Shown here: positions 25,148 through 38,814 of the stretch, piece by piece
Position numbering within the stretch: the first letter of the stretch is position 1
How the letters are laid out: the number at the start of each line of letters is the position of its first letter
Assembly: GCA_003260075.1 (NCBI GenBank)
Contig: QLIY01000343.1
Coordinates: 1 to 64,000 of the forward strand
Direction of reading: 5' to 3'
Origin: Phallusia mammillata
Taxonomy: Eukaryota > Chordata > Ascidiacea > Phlebobranchia > Ascidiidae
DNA: 64,000 nucleotides
Position numbers and translations under genes: made by a program
Notes under the pieces: generated by a model
What the model was told of the DNA's origin: nothing
Databases searched by the model: none
What the model saw: only the letters and a program-made list of their open reading frames with translations

Positions 25148-27488
25148 AAAGGGTTGTTGAATTGACCCTTGCTACTTGTTCCTATGAGGCTATGACTGGA
25201 AATTGTTACGTACAAAGACAAAATTATTGTGAGTGGGTGGAGTTTAAGACAGTTTTTTTGTGGTAGTTGGGACAAGGAGATGGATTAAGTGTTTTTTCGA
25301 CATTCTATTATTCTCGCATTGCGTAAGGCGCGCATCGCATTTTTCGTATTGGCCCCAAACTATCTGTTCCAAACAAAACTGTACCATGTTTTGTTGTATT
25401 AATATTTTCACCTCACCCTTTGTGTTAGTTTTGTTTAAGTTTTGACAGTGTCGCTATAGGGCACAGGCCTAAAGCAAAATCGTTTTTTGTTGCACTCAGA
25501 TAAAAGACGACAGAAACGCACTTGTGTCATTCTTTGATTGTGATTAGATATTTTAATTACAAGAATAGTTTTATTTACAACAACTAGGAGTGGAAATACC
25601 TAAAGTTAAGTAAGTTAACTTTTACGTCTATTTAGGCGGTTATTTTCACCATTAAAGTTATGAACAGATCCGCAAATAGTGTTCCTAAGTATAAGTTAAG
25701 TTGTACACTCTTATGTTTTTGTATGATTATTGTTGCGGCCCAAATCCTCAATATCACTACTTCGTATGGCACGCACATGCAAGTAAGTTGCCGTGGAGTA
25801 GAGCAACATAAGTTTTTAATCCATTTGATGAAATGAAGATGTTCAGGGTTTTTACGCCTTGCCAATGTCAAAAAGTTTCTTGCGCCCTTATGCCGTTGGG
25901 CAACAGTTCGATGAAACAAACAAAATTCTTGTTGAGAAGAGTCCTTGGCGGCTTGAAATCCCGGCACGTGACCTTTTCCGCGGGAAAGTTGGGAAATTTC
26001 TGATGCTCCAGGCAATTCAAACGCCTAACTGATGCAAGCTTTGTAATCTCATAGAGCTAGATTGCGCAATTATGTGAAAGAACGCATAATTCGAATTTTA
26101 TGACCCCGTTCGCTTTACTTCAAATTACTTCGGATGACATATCAAATTCAACTTTTTAAAAGATTCTAAAGGGTAGAAGAGGTTAAAACAACGTGCACCA
26201 AATGCAAACAAAAACCCATTCGACAACGACATTGTCGACTTTTTATAACTTAAATTCATCAAAAGAATAACTGAGAGTAATGGCTTGAAACAGTATAAAG
26301 AGTATTTTTTCGGAAAAGTGAGACTTGCAATTTTCCTGGTAATGAGTGCAATTATTCCTGGTAATAACTTATTTAAGTTCCATTTCGTCGAATACGTAAT
26401 GGATCGGTTGTTTCATTTTTGATTGATCTCCGTGGCCAGGCCGTTTCCGTTCGTCTGACGAGATGCACGTACCAAAGGATTATTAGAGTAATTAGAGTAA
26501 AATTCGCTACGTTAAATGATCAACGCCTTCGCGAAGTCGTGCTGGAAACGTCCTGGAAAAATTACTTTGTTTGTGAAGTTTGAAGTCAAATGGTTGGGAA
26601 AAAGTCAAACACGTGTCCTAATGGTCAGATTTCTGGGAATTGTTTGCAATTGTTTTTTCTTTCGAAAGTTAAGCTTTAAAGGCGAGAAAAATAACTAGCA
26701 AAGAAATAAAACAAGCCAATTCGTATTAGTTCCACACTTTCAGATAACTATTAAATTTTGACTTACTACTTTGCAAATGTTTTCACCTTGGCTTTTGTTA
26801 TTTCAAATCAACCTTTTAGAGTCGCAAAATCTAATCGAAAAACTATAAGAGTTACGTCAGATTTATTTTAAATGCTATTTCTTCACGCGTATGTGTATGA
26901 TATACTTAATTCTCCCACGTTTTTTCAAGGCAACTTAAAATGGATGGTGTTTAATGTTATTATTAGATCTCTAATGCCATCGGCAACACGAAAAAGGGTG
27001 TGAAAATATTCAATACATTCAACCCACTAATTGTAAAACAGACAACGATTTAAATATAAACATGTTTGTAACAAACTAATTTTGTAATTTTCGATGCTAA
27101 TTCTGAACAACAATGCAAGAAAGATTAGTTCTTATTGCATCCTTAACACCAAGGAAGCAACGTTGGCTTTTGGTCAATTTCAGTGGCCTGGAAATGTGGG
27201 TGTAGCTTGGTGCCGGATTGGCCTATTTTCTGTTTGGTAGTTGCACATGAAACATATCTACAACGAAAAACACCTAAATGTGTCTGTGAAGTAGGCTAAG
27301 TGAAAATAAGCATCGAACAAATTGTGTGGCGGTTGATGTTATATTGCTGAGAAACTCAAGTAGTTATGCGACGTTGAAGTTAAAGAGAGAAATTAGCGCT
27401 ATCTAAATACACGAAAATTTGTATAACAAACCAATACGTGAGAGCGTACGTAAAATTTATGAATAGAGACGTTAAAGAAAATATAAAG
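25148..27488. other. Gene-poor stretch
   Basis: About 2.3 kb of AT-rich DNA with no supported gene. The longest frame (25632-26015, minus) has no recognisable domain, a mixed composition and no splice context. Confidence 0.45.
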
Positions 27489-27714
27489 CAGGGCTGGGCA
27501 ACCTACGGCCCGCGGACCACACGCACAGTCCTTATTTTTCTGCGACCAGGCGTTTTGTGGCTAGAATCAAATGCGAATTTTACTTGCAGTTAAGCATATT
27601 TGGCAAGCAACGAAGTAAAATCACCTTGCGTTATACACAGGTGCGGCCCGCGATCTAATATTGGCTATTGTATTTGGGGGGGGGGGGGACAGTAACAAAT
27701 GTTGCCCCCCCCCG
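27489..27714. mobile_element. Miniature hAT-like element, inverted relative of the 24.8-kb copy
   Basis: Left end CAGGGCTGGGCAACC; the right end is degraded to GTTG followed by nine C and G. Target duplications ATATAAAG lie at 27481-27488 and 27715-27722. Its interior is the reverse complement of parts of 24840-25139, for example the GTAAAATCAC / GTGATTTTGC and GCGGCCCGCGAT segments. It holds a G13 run (27676-27688). Confidence 0.85.
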
Positions 27715-28343
27715 ATATAAAGCTTAAACAAGACACAACACACGAATTACTTACTTTGCAGTAAAGTAATCTTCGAGCAAACGTACATACACTATAGTGT
27801 TGTTACTATTTTACACTAAATGGCTGTTGTTACTTCTAACATAATTATTTATAGGAAGAAGTTAACATGTTGTTTTAACCTGGGTCGAATGTATGTCGCC
27901 CCGAAACAAAGAAATAATAACTGTGATAGAAAAAGGTGCAAGAAAAAGGTTTTATGGTGGTGACGAGATTAAGACGTTACACTTTTAGATAGACGTCGGC
28001 TAACTTAAAAAAATGAAACAATTACAAGTGTTTAAATTGTCATAAAGACTTGATACACAAAAATAAACACATTGAAACACACTAAAATAATAAACACATT
28101 GCTACAATTGCACCAAATTAACTGGTGTTGCACATATACCGCATATAACTTTAGTTTATACAAAATAATCCTAACAAACACCGCCTTAATTGCCGCTTCG
28201 ATGTAACGAGCCAGAAGGACCTAGAATTGCTGACTAATTGGAGTACGTGACAAATTAATAGAATCGTTGTCGTAATCTGCTCGCTGTAGCTGGTATCGGC
28301 CTCAGGCCAGGAAATTATAGGTCTTGGCTTTACCTACAGCAAG

Positions 28344-28350
28344 TATATAA
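28344..28350 (+). promoter_or_regulatory. TATA box of the TIL-module gene
   Basis: TATATAA sits 60 bases before the start codon at 28404. A start of transcription near 28372-28382 would be at the usual ~30-base distance and leave a short leader. No other such motif stands closer. Confidence 0.55.
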
Positions 28351-28403
28351 ACATCGGGCCGATGAAAAATTGTATTCACTTTTGCTGCAAGCTGTCGAGA
28401 AAA

Positions 28404-31400
28404 ATGGTGAAGACTTTGAGTTTAGCTGTTGTTCTTTTGTGCGCCTACGTCGCTGCCACATCTGCCAGCAGTAAGTACTTGTAGCGCTGTTTAAGACCCA
28501 ATTTCTAAAAAAGCTGGTAATTTGCAAGGTTTTATGTGAAGATTCCAAAACGATCAACTGTATTTGTAAAATGCATTTGTTTTACATATTTGCGGGTACA
28601 TTTCTTTTGCAAACGCTATAGTATTGTACCACGCATTGTTTTTATGTATTGTATACTCAAGATTTATATTTGCAGAAATACATTACTGTTATTTGTTTTG
28701 GTGCAGTAACGCAATTTTGTGTTACTGATTTATTTAAGAATATATTGAGTAGAGTTTATTTTGCTTGGTCAAGGAACACATAGCAACACAATTGCACTAA
28801 ACAATCACCAAGGCGGAAATAGTTACGCTATGTTAAAACGTTAACGAGCGCAAAATAGTGTATGCTGGCACAATGACTATACGCGCTGCAACCATACCGC
28901 ATTATGAAGCGTTATGTGGCGGGAGCTCACCAGAGAGTAAGAACATCATTTTAATGCCGTTTGACATGCAATTAGGGAAACACAATTATATTTTTTTACA
29001 TGTTTTTTGTTTAAGTGTATAGATAAGAACTTGAGTTAAGACTTTACGGAAGGCCAATAAGCCTTTATAAGTACAAACAATATACATTTTTTTACTAAAC
29101 TATTTATTTCTGCAGCTCCAACACATCCACAACCGAGCTTGTTTGATCGTATCTGTCCATCAAATCAGCGCTACCACCAATGTAAGCCGTGCTATTGGGA
29201 TTGCAAGGACAGATACTCGAAGAGGCCTTGTCTTGCGATTTGCAAGCCAGGCTGTGCTTGTCCAGTAAACTCTTATTGGGATGGAAACTACTGTGTAAAG
29301 CCATCCAACTGCCCAGCCACACACAGTAAGTGTAACTTTAAAAGTGTTTACTTGCATGTGATCGGTTAACGGCGTTTTTAAAAGTATAGAGATACGTTTA
29401 AAAATTGTGCAACTTTATCATTGTATTTTTTTTCTCTTGTAAATCAATGGCTTTGATGCGTTCGCTTTACATTAAAGTGTAAAATGGTACCCAAGCACAT
29501 GCAAATCCGCCAATAGCTAATATGTGTCGGGAGTCGTACGGCACGTGTGTCAGTTTATAAAAAACAACTTACCTTTACATCATTTAGAGAAATTTAAAAG
29601 TAAGAATGAATTGTACATAAAGTCATTTGTTTTGAAAAATCTGTTTTCTGTGAAAACTGCATGTGACAATTATGGACATATTTATTAATGTTTATCAATA
29701 TGACTTCGTTCATGAATATCCAAACTTACTTAAAACTTAAATAAAAACACATAAAAAAACAATTTCGCCCAGTTTTTAACTTATTCAAATACAATGTGTG
29801 TTTAACATGTATTTTTCTTTAGTTTGTCCTGGAAATCAAGTCTACTACGGATTCTGCCAGCGTCCGTGCCACTATACTTGCGACCAGGCTAACCAGAATA
29901 ATGCATGTGCTGCAGTTTGTCGTCCAGCCGGTTGTGCATGCCCTAGTGGGACTTTTTGGAACGGAGAGAGATGCGTTACCAGACGCCAATGCAGTAAGTA
30001 CCTTGTTGGACCAAGCGTCACGCCTAATAGCACCATTTTCGGCGAATTCTTTAAATCGTGCTTTAATTGCCCCTGTCTGGTTGTTTTGCCAAGATCATAA
30101 GAAGTATAAAGGAGAAAAATACGTTTTTGCGAAATGCTAAATGTTTCTTGTACTAGCATTTCTCGGAATTATTAAAGACAGATACTGCAAATTTGTTGTG
30201 ACATGATGAATTGATCATTAATTTTAGTTTGATTTTTCTTTGCTCGCTTTAAAATTTGAAACGAAAACCCCCATCAACGTGAGGTTTGCGGACCTCCAAG
30301 GGTTATGTGAAACGACTGTAGTTCCGCATATGTAAAAAAATGTTAAATAAGTTAATTGTACAGACTTGGTTAATTGTCTTTAATTGTACAGACTTGGTTA
30401 ATAGTTAATTGTACAGACTTGGTTAATTATAAGTTAATTGTCTAAATTGTACAATGATTTTATCTTTTACAAAGCGTTGGAAACCATTAATTTAGAACTT
30501 TTGAGCACAATTTAGACATTTTTTTTCTAATTACAATGATCTTTTTAAGCTAACACAAAAAGGTTACTTCACAAGTTTATATTTTAAAAAGGCATTTAAG
30601 GAACCATAAAGTTAACGAAGTATATACTTTTTATGACAAATATATATTTTTTACGACAAAATCATTTACCGGTTGATTCTGGTTTGCCTATGATTTTGTA
30701 CATTGGATTTTGCATTGTGGGATTTAACTTCACAACTGATTTGCATTTGTGTTAAAAATTTCAGACCCCTGCCCTCCAGGTGTCCCTTATCACCACTGCT
30801 TGAAAGATCCTTGCGATGATGCCGTCTGCCACCGTTATCCCAATGCCGAATGTCGGGCCAACTATTGTGGCGGATGCAAAGCTGAATTTTACGCCAACAA
30901 CAAATTGATCAAAGACTGCGGTAAGTTGAACGTGAGATATAGAAGTGGCATAATCAAGTGTACTACTTTACTCATGAGACAAAAATGTGTTAATTTGGCT
31001 CTACGTACTTCAAGATTAGGATATATTATACTAGAATACAGTTAACACGTTTTGAAATTTTTACTTTGACTTCTACGTAATGTCTTCTTGTTTTCGCATA
31101 CACTGGCTTTAAACTTGCTGGTGTTTTTTATACATAACTCACAAATAGTAAAAATATAGCTTTTCCTACCAGGATGGGAATAAAAGCAAACCTAGAGAAA
31201 AGTGTCGTGTTTGAGTTTCAAACGTTTAAGCAATTTTTTATATCATCCTTTGCTTTTTACGTTCAAGTCGAACACGTTTTAACGACTTCCATCAGACATA
31301 TCAATATAGTATCTGAAGAAAATCATAATCGAAAAGTGTTTCCTTAATTTTTTTGTAGGTTGTCCTGGCAACCAAATCTTTTACAAACGTTGCAAGCCGT

Positions 31401-34400
31401 GTCCTAAGCACTGCGATCACATTGATAACCCAGTGTTTTGCCGTCAAGCCTGTGCTCCTGGCTGTGGATGTCCTGCAAACACTTACTGGAACGGAAAGAA
31501 CTGCGTTTCTCGGGACCAATGTCGTAAGTAAATTGTGACATTGTTGTGTGATCCATACACACAGATTAAGGCCATATAAGTTTCGTTTCATATATAATGT
31601 ATAGTATTTGCATTAAATATGCTTGGCTTAAAGCAGATTTATGATGTTTTTGGTAAAATATACAATCTTGGGATATCAAACATCAGGCGAAAACTATTTT
31701 CCAAATTTTTCAAGTGTTAAAGTTAGCGATTGATTAAAAAGGTTTAAGCTTTTTAACAAAATTAGAATCACACCAATCATATTTATCTTCTTGCTTCGCG
31801 ATGAAACACTTTACACTTTTTTTAGTTGGTAAATTTTTTTCACAAAATTTTAATTGGCGATGGAGTACGTTGAAAAGGTTTATAAGCTCTAAAACAATTT
31901 CCCATCGTACTTATTTATTTTTTTCCTTTTGGATTATACAAAGACTTACGATTGAAATTATTTGCAGTTTGCCCTGCTAACCAAATCTACTACGGGGGGG
32001 GGGGGGGGGGGGTGAGTGCAAGCCATGCCAAGCAACATGCGACAACCCGCATCCAATCTGCCCGGCTATTTGCAAACCAGGTTGCGGATGTCCGGAAGGT
32101 CAAGTTTTGAGCGGACTGAAGTGCGTCAAGCGTTCCCAGTGCGGTAAGGCCTCTAAATTTTTTTAATTTTAAACTATAGCAGTTTTTTGTTTTTATTTCG
32201 ACAGAACAGAGATTTTGCACAGCTTCGATTCGCACTGCTCGACATAACTTCTGAAACATGTGCATTTTATTAATAAAAATCTCCTATAAAATGAAAAATG
32301 TCCAAATTTACTTTTTTTCTGGTTAGATTTGATATGAGCTTAATCTTTAGTAAATAGCCTTACTTTTAAAGACATAATCACTATGGGTCGTTCTTTGACT
32401 ACAAATGGACAATATGAATTAACATGCCTGAATTTATCAAAATTTATCACATGTTTTTTTCACCCCAAAAGTCGCGATTATTTATGCTTTACAACAAATT
32501 GTCTTTCTTTTGATTGCTAATATTAAAGTAAGCAGAATATAACTTGGCTCAATTTTCATAACAAAACCCTTGTGTTGAACTGCAGGATGCCCGGCGAACC
32601 AAATTTACTACAGCGGATGTAAACCGTGCCAATCGAGCTGCGACAATCCGCACCCAGTATGCCCCGCTGTTTGCTTGCCAGGCTGTGGGTGTCCAAGAGG
32701 CCTCACATTGAAAGGAAAGCGATGCATCCGACCCGAGAACTGCGGTAAGAAAACAAACTATACTAGAGCTGTAATTCGAGCCGGCTTTTTGGGTCCGATT
32801 TTGGCTTTTGTTTTAACAAAACAGGCCTGATGTAAGCCTGACTTTATTCTAGGCTATGTTTGTGTAGTAGTTTTACTCTGGTAAATTAACCTTTATGGCA
32901 TAGTTCAGGCTTCCTTCCAAACATTTCGGTTTTTATTTATCAATTGTATGATGATCAGAATATCTCCCTTTTACCGACTTGTTAGTTTATGCAACATTGT
33001 AGCATTAGCAGTCATTCAGCAAATTTGTCTTGTAATGTTTATTTAAGATTAACTTTTTTAAGGTTAACAAAATAGTCAGCTGTCAAATCCTTACCTAGTA
33101 CAGTGACATACTTCTGGTCCGTTTCTTCTCCATTCACAAATACCGTCTTTTTTAGGTCCGTGTCCACCTGGTGTACCTGTTGTTAACTGTTTGGTGGATC
33201 CCTGTCAGTTTGCAACATGCCCTAGATTCCCACAGGCGAGATGTGTCAGCAATTACTGCGGTGGTTGTAATCATGATTTCTATATCGGCGACAAAAAGAT
33301 TCCCAAGGAAAAATGCGGTGAGTCCCCGCAGCAGAAAACCTTGAGTTTGAAGTTTGTCTTTAAGGTCAAGTTGAGTACGATTTCGTTACTCCAAGGCCAA
33401 CTAATGGCATACAAACAAGCTTACTTTAGTTTAGTGGGTATGTGTTTCTATCTGTGCTAAGGTTAGACACTGTAGTAGATGTCTAAATGTCGTCAAAAGT
33501 AAGGCTGTAATATGCCTATATTCCTAGAATTCATACCCCCTGAAAAAAGGCTATATTTAATTATTGTCCTTGAAAAATTACCAATTTTGTCTAAAATTAT
33601 ACGCATTCACCTGCAAGTTGTCTTTTACAAGTAGTAATAAAATGTATTTTGCCACAGAGTGCGAGAGCAATCAAATCTATTACCCCGGTTGCAAACCATG
33701 TCAATCCACATGCGAAAATCCTAACCCAGTTTGCACGTTGGACTGCAGACCTGGATGCGCTTGTCGAAAAGGACTTACTTTGAAAGGAAAGAAATGTGTT
33801 CTGCCAAGGCAGTGCGGTAAGTACCCAGTATATTCGTGCCTCCTAAATACTTTATATCATATAAACACTGGTAATAAGCCAACAAACGGAATTGAGGTCT
33901 AACTTGAAATTAAACGTGCTTGATTCGGGCCTGACTTCACACTGGGCCTTATTTATGACGCACATTTACAAAATTCGAGAAAAACCTTCGAGAAAATTTG
34001 AGTTCGTGCTTGTCATTTCGGGTTTGGGCCTGCTTATGACTCTGTTTTTCAGTTTTTTGTTTTATTAAAAAGTTTATTAATCCGAAATCGACTGTCTTAC
34101 TTGTTAAAGTCGACTCTCTTTAACAATTTACCACTTGTGTCTATTACGCCTTTATAATCTCTTTTTCTCAATCACTTAGGTCCCTGTCCCCCGGGAGTTC
34201 CCCAGGTTCAATGTGTGATCGACCCGTGCGAAGTGAACACGTGTCCTAGGTTTCCAGAAGCCGAATGCCGCGCAAACTTCTGCGGAGGATGCAATGCTGA
34301 ATTCTTCCTTAACGGCAAACAGATTCCCGATGAGAAATGCCGTAAGTACAGACACTATAGAGATTACACCACAGCGTAAATGTGACTTCATGGATTTTAT

Positions 34401-36704
34401 ATGGAGCGAAAAGGCATTTAATTTCTACGGAAAAGTAATTACTAAATAATCGCAAAGTTTGCAGTATTTTTGGTTGACAGGCGGTGTAAGCTGGTTTCTG
34501 GCCTTCCCGGTCACACAGTTGCATTACCGCTATAATTATACAGATTGCGTACTGTATAACCTTCGTGACATTTTTGAAAACCACTCTCGTAAAACAAGAT
34601 CCATTTAATTCAAATGTATCTCCTATATTTAATGAAATCTTAAATCTTACACTTATTTCGTCGAGTTAGTCAAAATCCCCTTATCTCCATATTGGCACTT
34701 TGTCTTAAATATGTTTAACCATTCCGTAAACTCACTACGGTTGGTTTTAATGATTTGGTTCAGTCATACCCTTTGAATGTGAAAGAACACGCAACTATGC
34801 GCGAAATAACAAACACAGTGGCGTTGGTACATTTACCATAAGTTGCGCTGTCAATATTAACTTCAGACTTGGTTATCACGCAGATTGCAGATCCTCGTTG
34901 AATGAAGAATTCTCCACTTGTGCGCCCCCTTGTGATGCAACTTGTGAAGAGCCACGAAAGCTATGCTCGCTACAGGAGAGATGTACTCGGAGATGTGCTT
35001 GTAGAACTGGATACGTCCGTAACAGCAAGAACGTTTGTATTCCACTCTCCAAATGCCCTAGTAAGTACAGCACCCAGTTTGGGCTTGTTAAAACTTGGTT
35101 TGAGGAGTTTAAAAACTGCCGATACAAGTATGAACTCGGCGTTTCTTTATTTGATTGGTGCTTAACCTGTGGGTAATTACCCTCAAATGGGATAATATGT
35201 CCGTTTTCAGCGGTGTACATAGATTATTATTTTTACTTTCGAAAGTCATTACGAACAAAATCGGTATACATTATTCCATTCCCCCAGAAAAAAAGATGTC
35301 TGTATATATATTATTATGTCCAAATTAAGAAAATTATAATGCTTTTTTTTTAATATACAGTCCCTCACCTGAAACTTACTGATTCTGTTTAACGTAGGGA
35401 TTATAGTTCATTGGTTTTACTGTTTTATACATGGAGCACATGGGTATTTTTTTGAGTTGTATTGACTTACTTCCAGACCTCAGCATTACTGCGATGTATT
35501 TTACATGTATTGTTTTTTTGCAGAAAAGTGTAACTCTGCTCTTAACGAACGTTTCCGAACCTGCGCTGCCCCGTGTGATGCGACTTGCAAAAATCTGCTC
35601 AAGCCGTGTTCATTGTTGAAGAAATGCACAGCGAGATGCGCATGCAGCCCAGGATATGTTCGAAACGACAAAAATGTTTGCGTCCGTACCTCGCAATGTC
35701 GCAGTAAGTTTTAGCTCCTATTTCTGACCGTTATAATGTCTGTAGTACGGCGATTTTCACTGTGGATCAATTTACTATTAGGGAATAAATGGAAGATTTG
35801 AGTTTTGATGTTCCTTGAAAGACTAAATCTAATTTGCATCCGTTATGGGTTCGAATCCCACCGCAGACTACATTTTTCTAGGTTTAGCCTTGTCATATGG
35901 GAATGCTTGAGTGGCCGGCTTGATTCGGTATAACGCCTTCAATGGGCCTGGCGTACTGTGATTGTATCGGTTATGTCAGTGTTTTCCTCTTTTTTGAGCA
36001 GGGTATTTAATATCACTTTTGACTTTTTGCAGAGTGTCCCTACAACCAGGTGTACAAGACGTGTGTAAAATGTGTTCCAAAATGCCCAGGACCGATTGCA
36101 TATCCCGCAGTCTGTTTGCCAACTCCGCTTTTGAGCTACCCTTGCTCAGGTGGATGTACATGCCCGTTCCCCTTGTTCAAAAGCTTAAGTGGAAAGTGTG
36201 TTAAAATCGGAGAGTGTCCTTTATTGAAAGGTGAGCTTTGGCTATAAGATGTAATTTAAAATATTATAGATCGGGTGTTTATATCCAGTGTGCGCTTTGT
36301 AAGTTACAATCTAACCCTGAGAAATAAAACAAAACACCGCTATACCTTTTAAAGTAAAGGTATTTACCTTTTTAATTGGTGGTATCAAACCTTTTATGCC
36401 TTACCTACAGCATCCTATACTTTCTTTTGGCTTATTACAACCAGCTAAAGTTTAGGACTTTCACAACTGGTTAAAAACAACTGTTTTGTAATTTTTGTTT
36501 GCTCCGAAGTCAGCAATAACATGTGAAAAATATGCCACTGTTAGTATAGAGAAAAGCTCCCCCCGCACTTTTGAGAATAGCAAATGTCCCATGGATTGGA
36601 AACACTGCTCTATAGGTTGTGCTGCATTGTCGTTTACAATTTACTTTAACACTTAAATACATTGTTGGACTAAAACATTTTCCTATGTGCTTTTCTCAGG
36701 ATAA
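28404..36704 (+). CDS. Secreted multi-module TIL/CGGC cysteine-rich protein
   Basis: Fourteen coding exons: 28404-28470, 29116-29325, 29823-29993, 30765-30920, 31359-31523, 31968-32143, 32586-32744, 33156-33317, 33658-33816, 34180-34341, 34884-35060, 35524-35703, 36033-36230, 36700-36704. Exon 1 encodes a signal peptide (MVKTLSLAVVLLCAYVAATS). Exons 2, 3, 5, 6, 7, 9, 11, 12 and 13 each encode one ten-cysteine TIL (trypsin-inhibitor-like) domain. Exons 4, 8 and 10 encode an eight-cysteine module with a C-P-P-G-V-P start and an NYCGGC or NFCGGC core. All internal introns are phase 1, the classic symmetry of shuffled extracellular modules. Length is about 709 residues if exon 6 is intact. Exon 6 contains a G19 run that breaks the frame. 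TIL domains inhibit serine proteases or build matrices in the family; the target here is unknown. Confidence 0.88.
30351..30440 (+). repeat. Short tandem repeat in intron 3
   Basis: AATTGTACAGACTTGGTTAA occurs three times with spacers of a few bases. It lies in the intron between TIL module 2 and the first CGGC module. Confidence 0.85.
31994..32012 (+). repeat. G19 run inside TIL exon 6
   Basis: The exon reads normally to ..NQIYY and resumes at ECKPC.., but 19 G plus TGAG replace what in the sister exon 7 is six bases. The two halves are in different frames. An assembly artefact is likely because everything else in the exon is conserved. Confidence 0.9.
35840..35965 (+). repeat. tRNA-derived SINE-like copy in intron 12 of the TIL gene
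   Basis: GGGTTCGAATCCC at 35847-35859 is a perfect RNA polymerase III B box. It is followed by a tail (GGGAATGCTTGAGTGGCCGG, then TTCGGTAT.ACGCCTTCAATGGG.CTGGCGTACT) that recurs at 44500-44577 and 49660-49710. A tRNA gene is excluded by the absence of a foldable cloverleaf. Ciona is known to carry tRNA-derived SINEs; assignment to a named family is not possible by eye. Confidence 0.6.
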
Positions 36705-38814
36705 TCTTCGAGCAAGCTAAAACCCGAAAGGCTTTCAGTGGAACACCATCTTACTTGTGTTGATCTGTCGTTTTTTTATATTTCGTCGTGTGTATAACCG
36801 CAATACAACGCCATCCAGTTTGCGTCGCGTCTCTTCCAGGCAAACATGCCATACAATGCGCTGAAAACAAATCCAGCGCGTCCGCAAAGCCCTGACAGGA
36901 TTTTAGACAAACTAAAGAAAATTCCTTTACCTATAGCGTGGGTGGAAAATCACATAGAAAAGAGCCTCGCCCCCCGCGGCACGCTACACCTGTACTTTCT
37001 CCTCACTTCATAAGCCCGTAACCACAAAAGGACCGGTATCTCCGCACGTCCACTTGTTTACCATGGCCTGTCGTCGCACAGCCCAGCAATCCATACTGAT
37101 TGCTGGAAATGGAAGGCGAGTTGGGACCCGGTTTGTGGCCGCGGACTTCGATCAATATTTATGTTCTTCAAACCTCGTTGTTGGTCTTATTTACAGAAGC
37201 CGAGAGCCCAAATACAAATGTCCCTAACGCCAGGTCTAATTAGAGTCAAGTTTCGGCCTCCCAACCTTATGAACGGTGAATTTCACGTTTTTGGTGTAAG
37301 TGCCGAGCTTGGAAATACAAGTAGACCACTTAAAAGGGTTTATAGGGCAACGCACTCGCCCTAACAAGCCTGCAACATGCTAAATAGTTTGGTTTAAAGC
37401 TAAAGAATGCTGAAGTCAATTGTAATTTGGGCGTCGGTCCTATAGTGAGAGCAGCTATAGGTGTTGTTTACTCGCTGATAACCTGGAGATTAGTTTTCAT
37501 CCCCAAAGGCTTTTATCTTCCTTTGAAAATCGAAAATTCAGTTTAAAAACTGCAACAGAAAAGAAAAGTTTTTTTTAAAAAAAAGTGCTCAAAAAGAGTC
37601 TTTTGGTCATTTTCGTGACGTTCTTTTAAAAAATATTGATTTGTTGATTGATCACTAAAGTGATTTTATTTATTAAGACGCGGGTGTTATTAAAACACAA
37701 CGTATAAAAAGCGATTCTAAGTATTGCTACGAATGCAAATCTGCACTTAACGTTTTGCGGAAACCTTTGTTCGAATAAATACGCAAATCTGAAACAAGTC
37801 TAACGAGCATTGGGCTACATGTCTGCGAAATTTGGGAATGCGTAGCAGCAGAATGAGCATATTATTTTGGACATTTTAAATAAGGAACGATCGATGGTAT
37901 TTTCTGGAAGAAAAAAACACGATTAAATAACAAACTGACACTGCAACGTAAAGCATCTTTGTAAAAATAATCACATCATGATCATTTATTTGACTTTAAG
38001 TTGCAAAACTGTTGTAATAAAATGTATCAAGGCTATTTTCGCAATGACAATCTCCTGCTGCAGAACAAGATACACTTTTCAAGCGTGCCAAAAATAAGTA
38101 ACGTAAAAAACAAGTAGGAAAACCGGTCTCTCGATTGAGGTGAATTCCCAAATCTTTTGTTTTACTTCCTTTGTAGCCCAGTGTTAATTTACTTCCTTTA
38201 TGGGTCCTGACACACACATTTCAATAGCAATTACCAGCAACACTGTAAAACGTTCAAACGGCGCCAACACGTTGCCACTGACAACGATGCTGTCTGTTAG
38301 CGCCCATAGCAGAGCTCAAAACTTTTTTCTCGGACCCATCGCGTTGCCATGGACGCGGCCTAGTTGCATTGTGGGTAGCTTATGGGTCAAATCTGTGTTT
38401 TGCCGCAGCCATGGAGATTGGAGTTTTTCGTTTGGACCGGCCGTGGGTCTATTTGACTTCGCGCCGCGCTCCGACTAGGAAGATTTTGTCCTACACCATC
38501 GAGTAAACAGGTCGTTTGAAGAGTCCGCCTCAAAGAGAAGTTTTGATCAGTGCAAAAGCACTCACGTTGCACAGTTAAAATATTTGTGGTTTGGTTTAGA
38601 AGGCTTTGACAAATATGCATATTTTGTAGTTCGGAAAAGGAGCTTTCACAAAAATGCAGCTTGATTGTTTTGTAATGCTGAAGAATACTAGTTTAACGAA
38701 GAGGCAGAGGATAGTCAGATTCCAAAACATTTAAACGATAAGGGGAGCAGTGCAATGCAAAATATACGTGTTTTCATGTAGGTCAGTGAGATTAAAGACA
38801 TCCTAACGGATTTC
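36705..38814. other. Intergenic stretch after the TIL gene
   Basis: Includes the presumed 3' UTR. A partly GC-richer zone at 38200-38480 shows no coding support. A degraded hAT-like terminus (GGAAACACTGCTCTATAG) occurs near 36597-36614, without a partner found. Confidence 0.4.

Noticed and set aside
25632-26015. 127-codon minus-strand frame in the gene-poor stretch
   Set aside because: No recognisable similarity or motif; composition is like flanking non-coding DNA.
35847-35859. Possible tRNA gene around the perfect B box
   Set aside because: No matching A box, acceptor stem or anticodon arm could be folded; the downstream tail is shared with repeats elsewhere.
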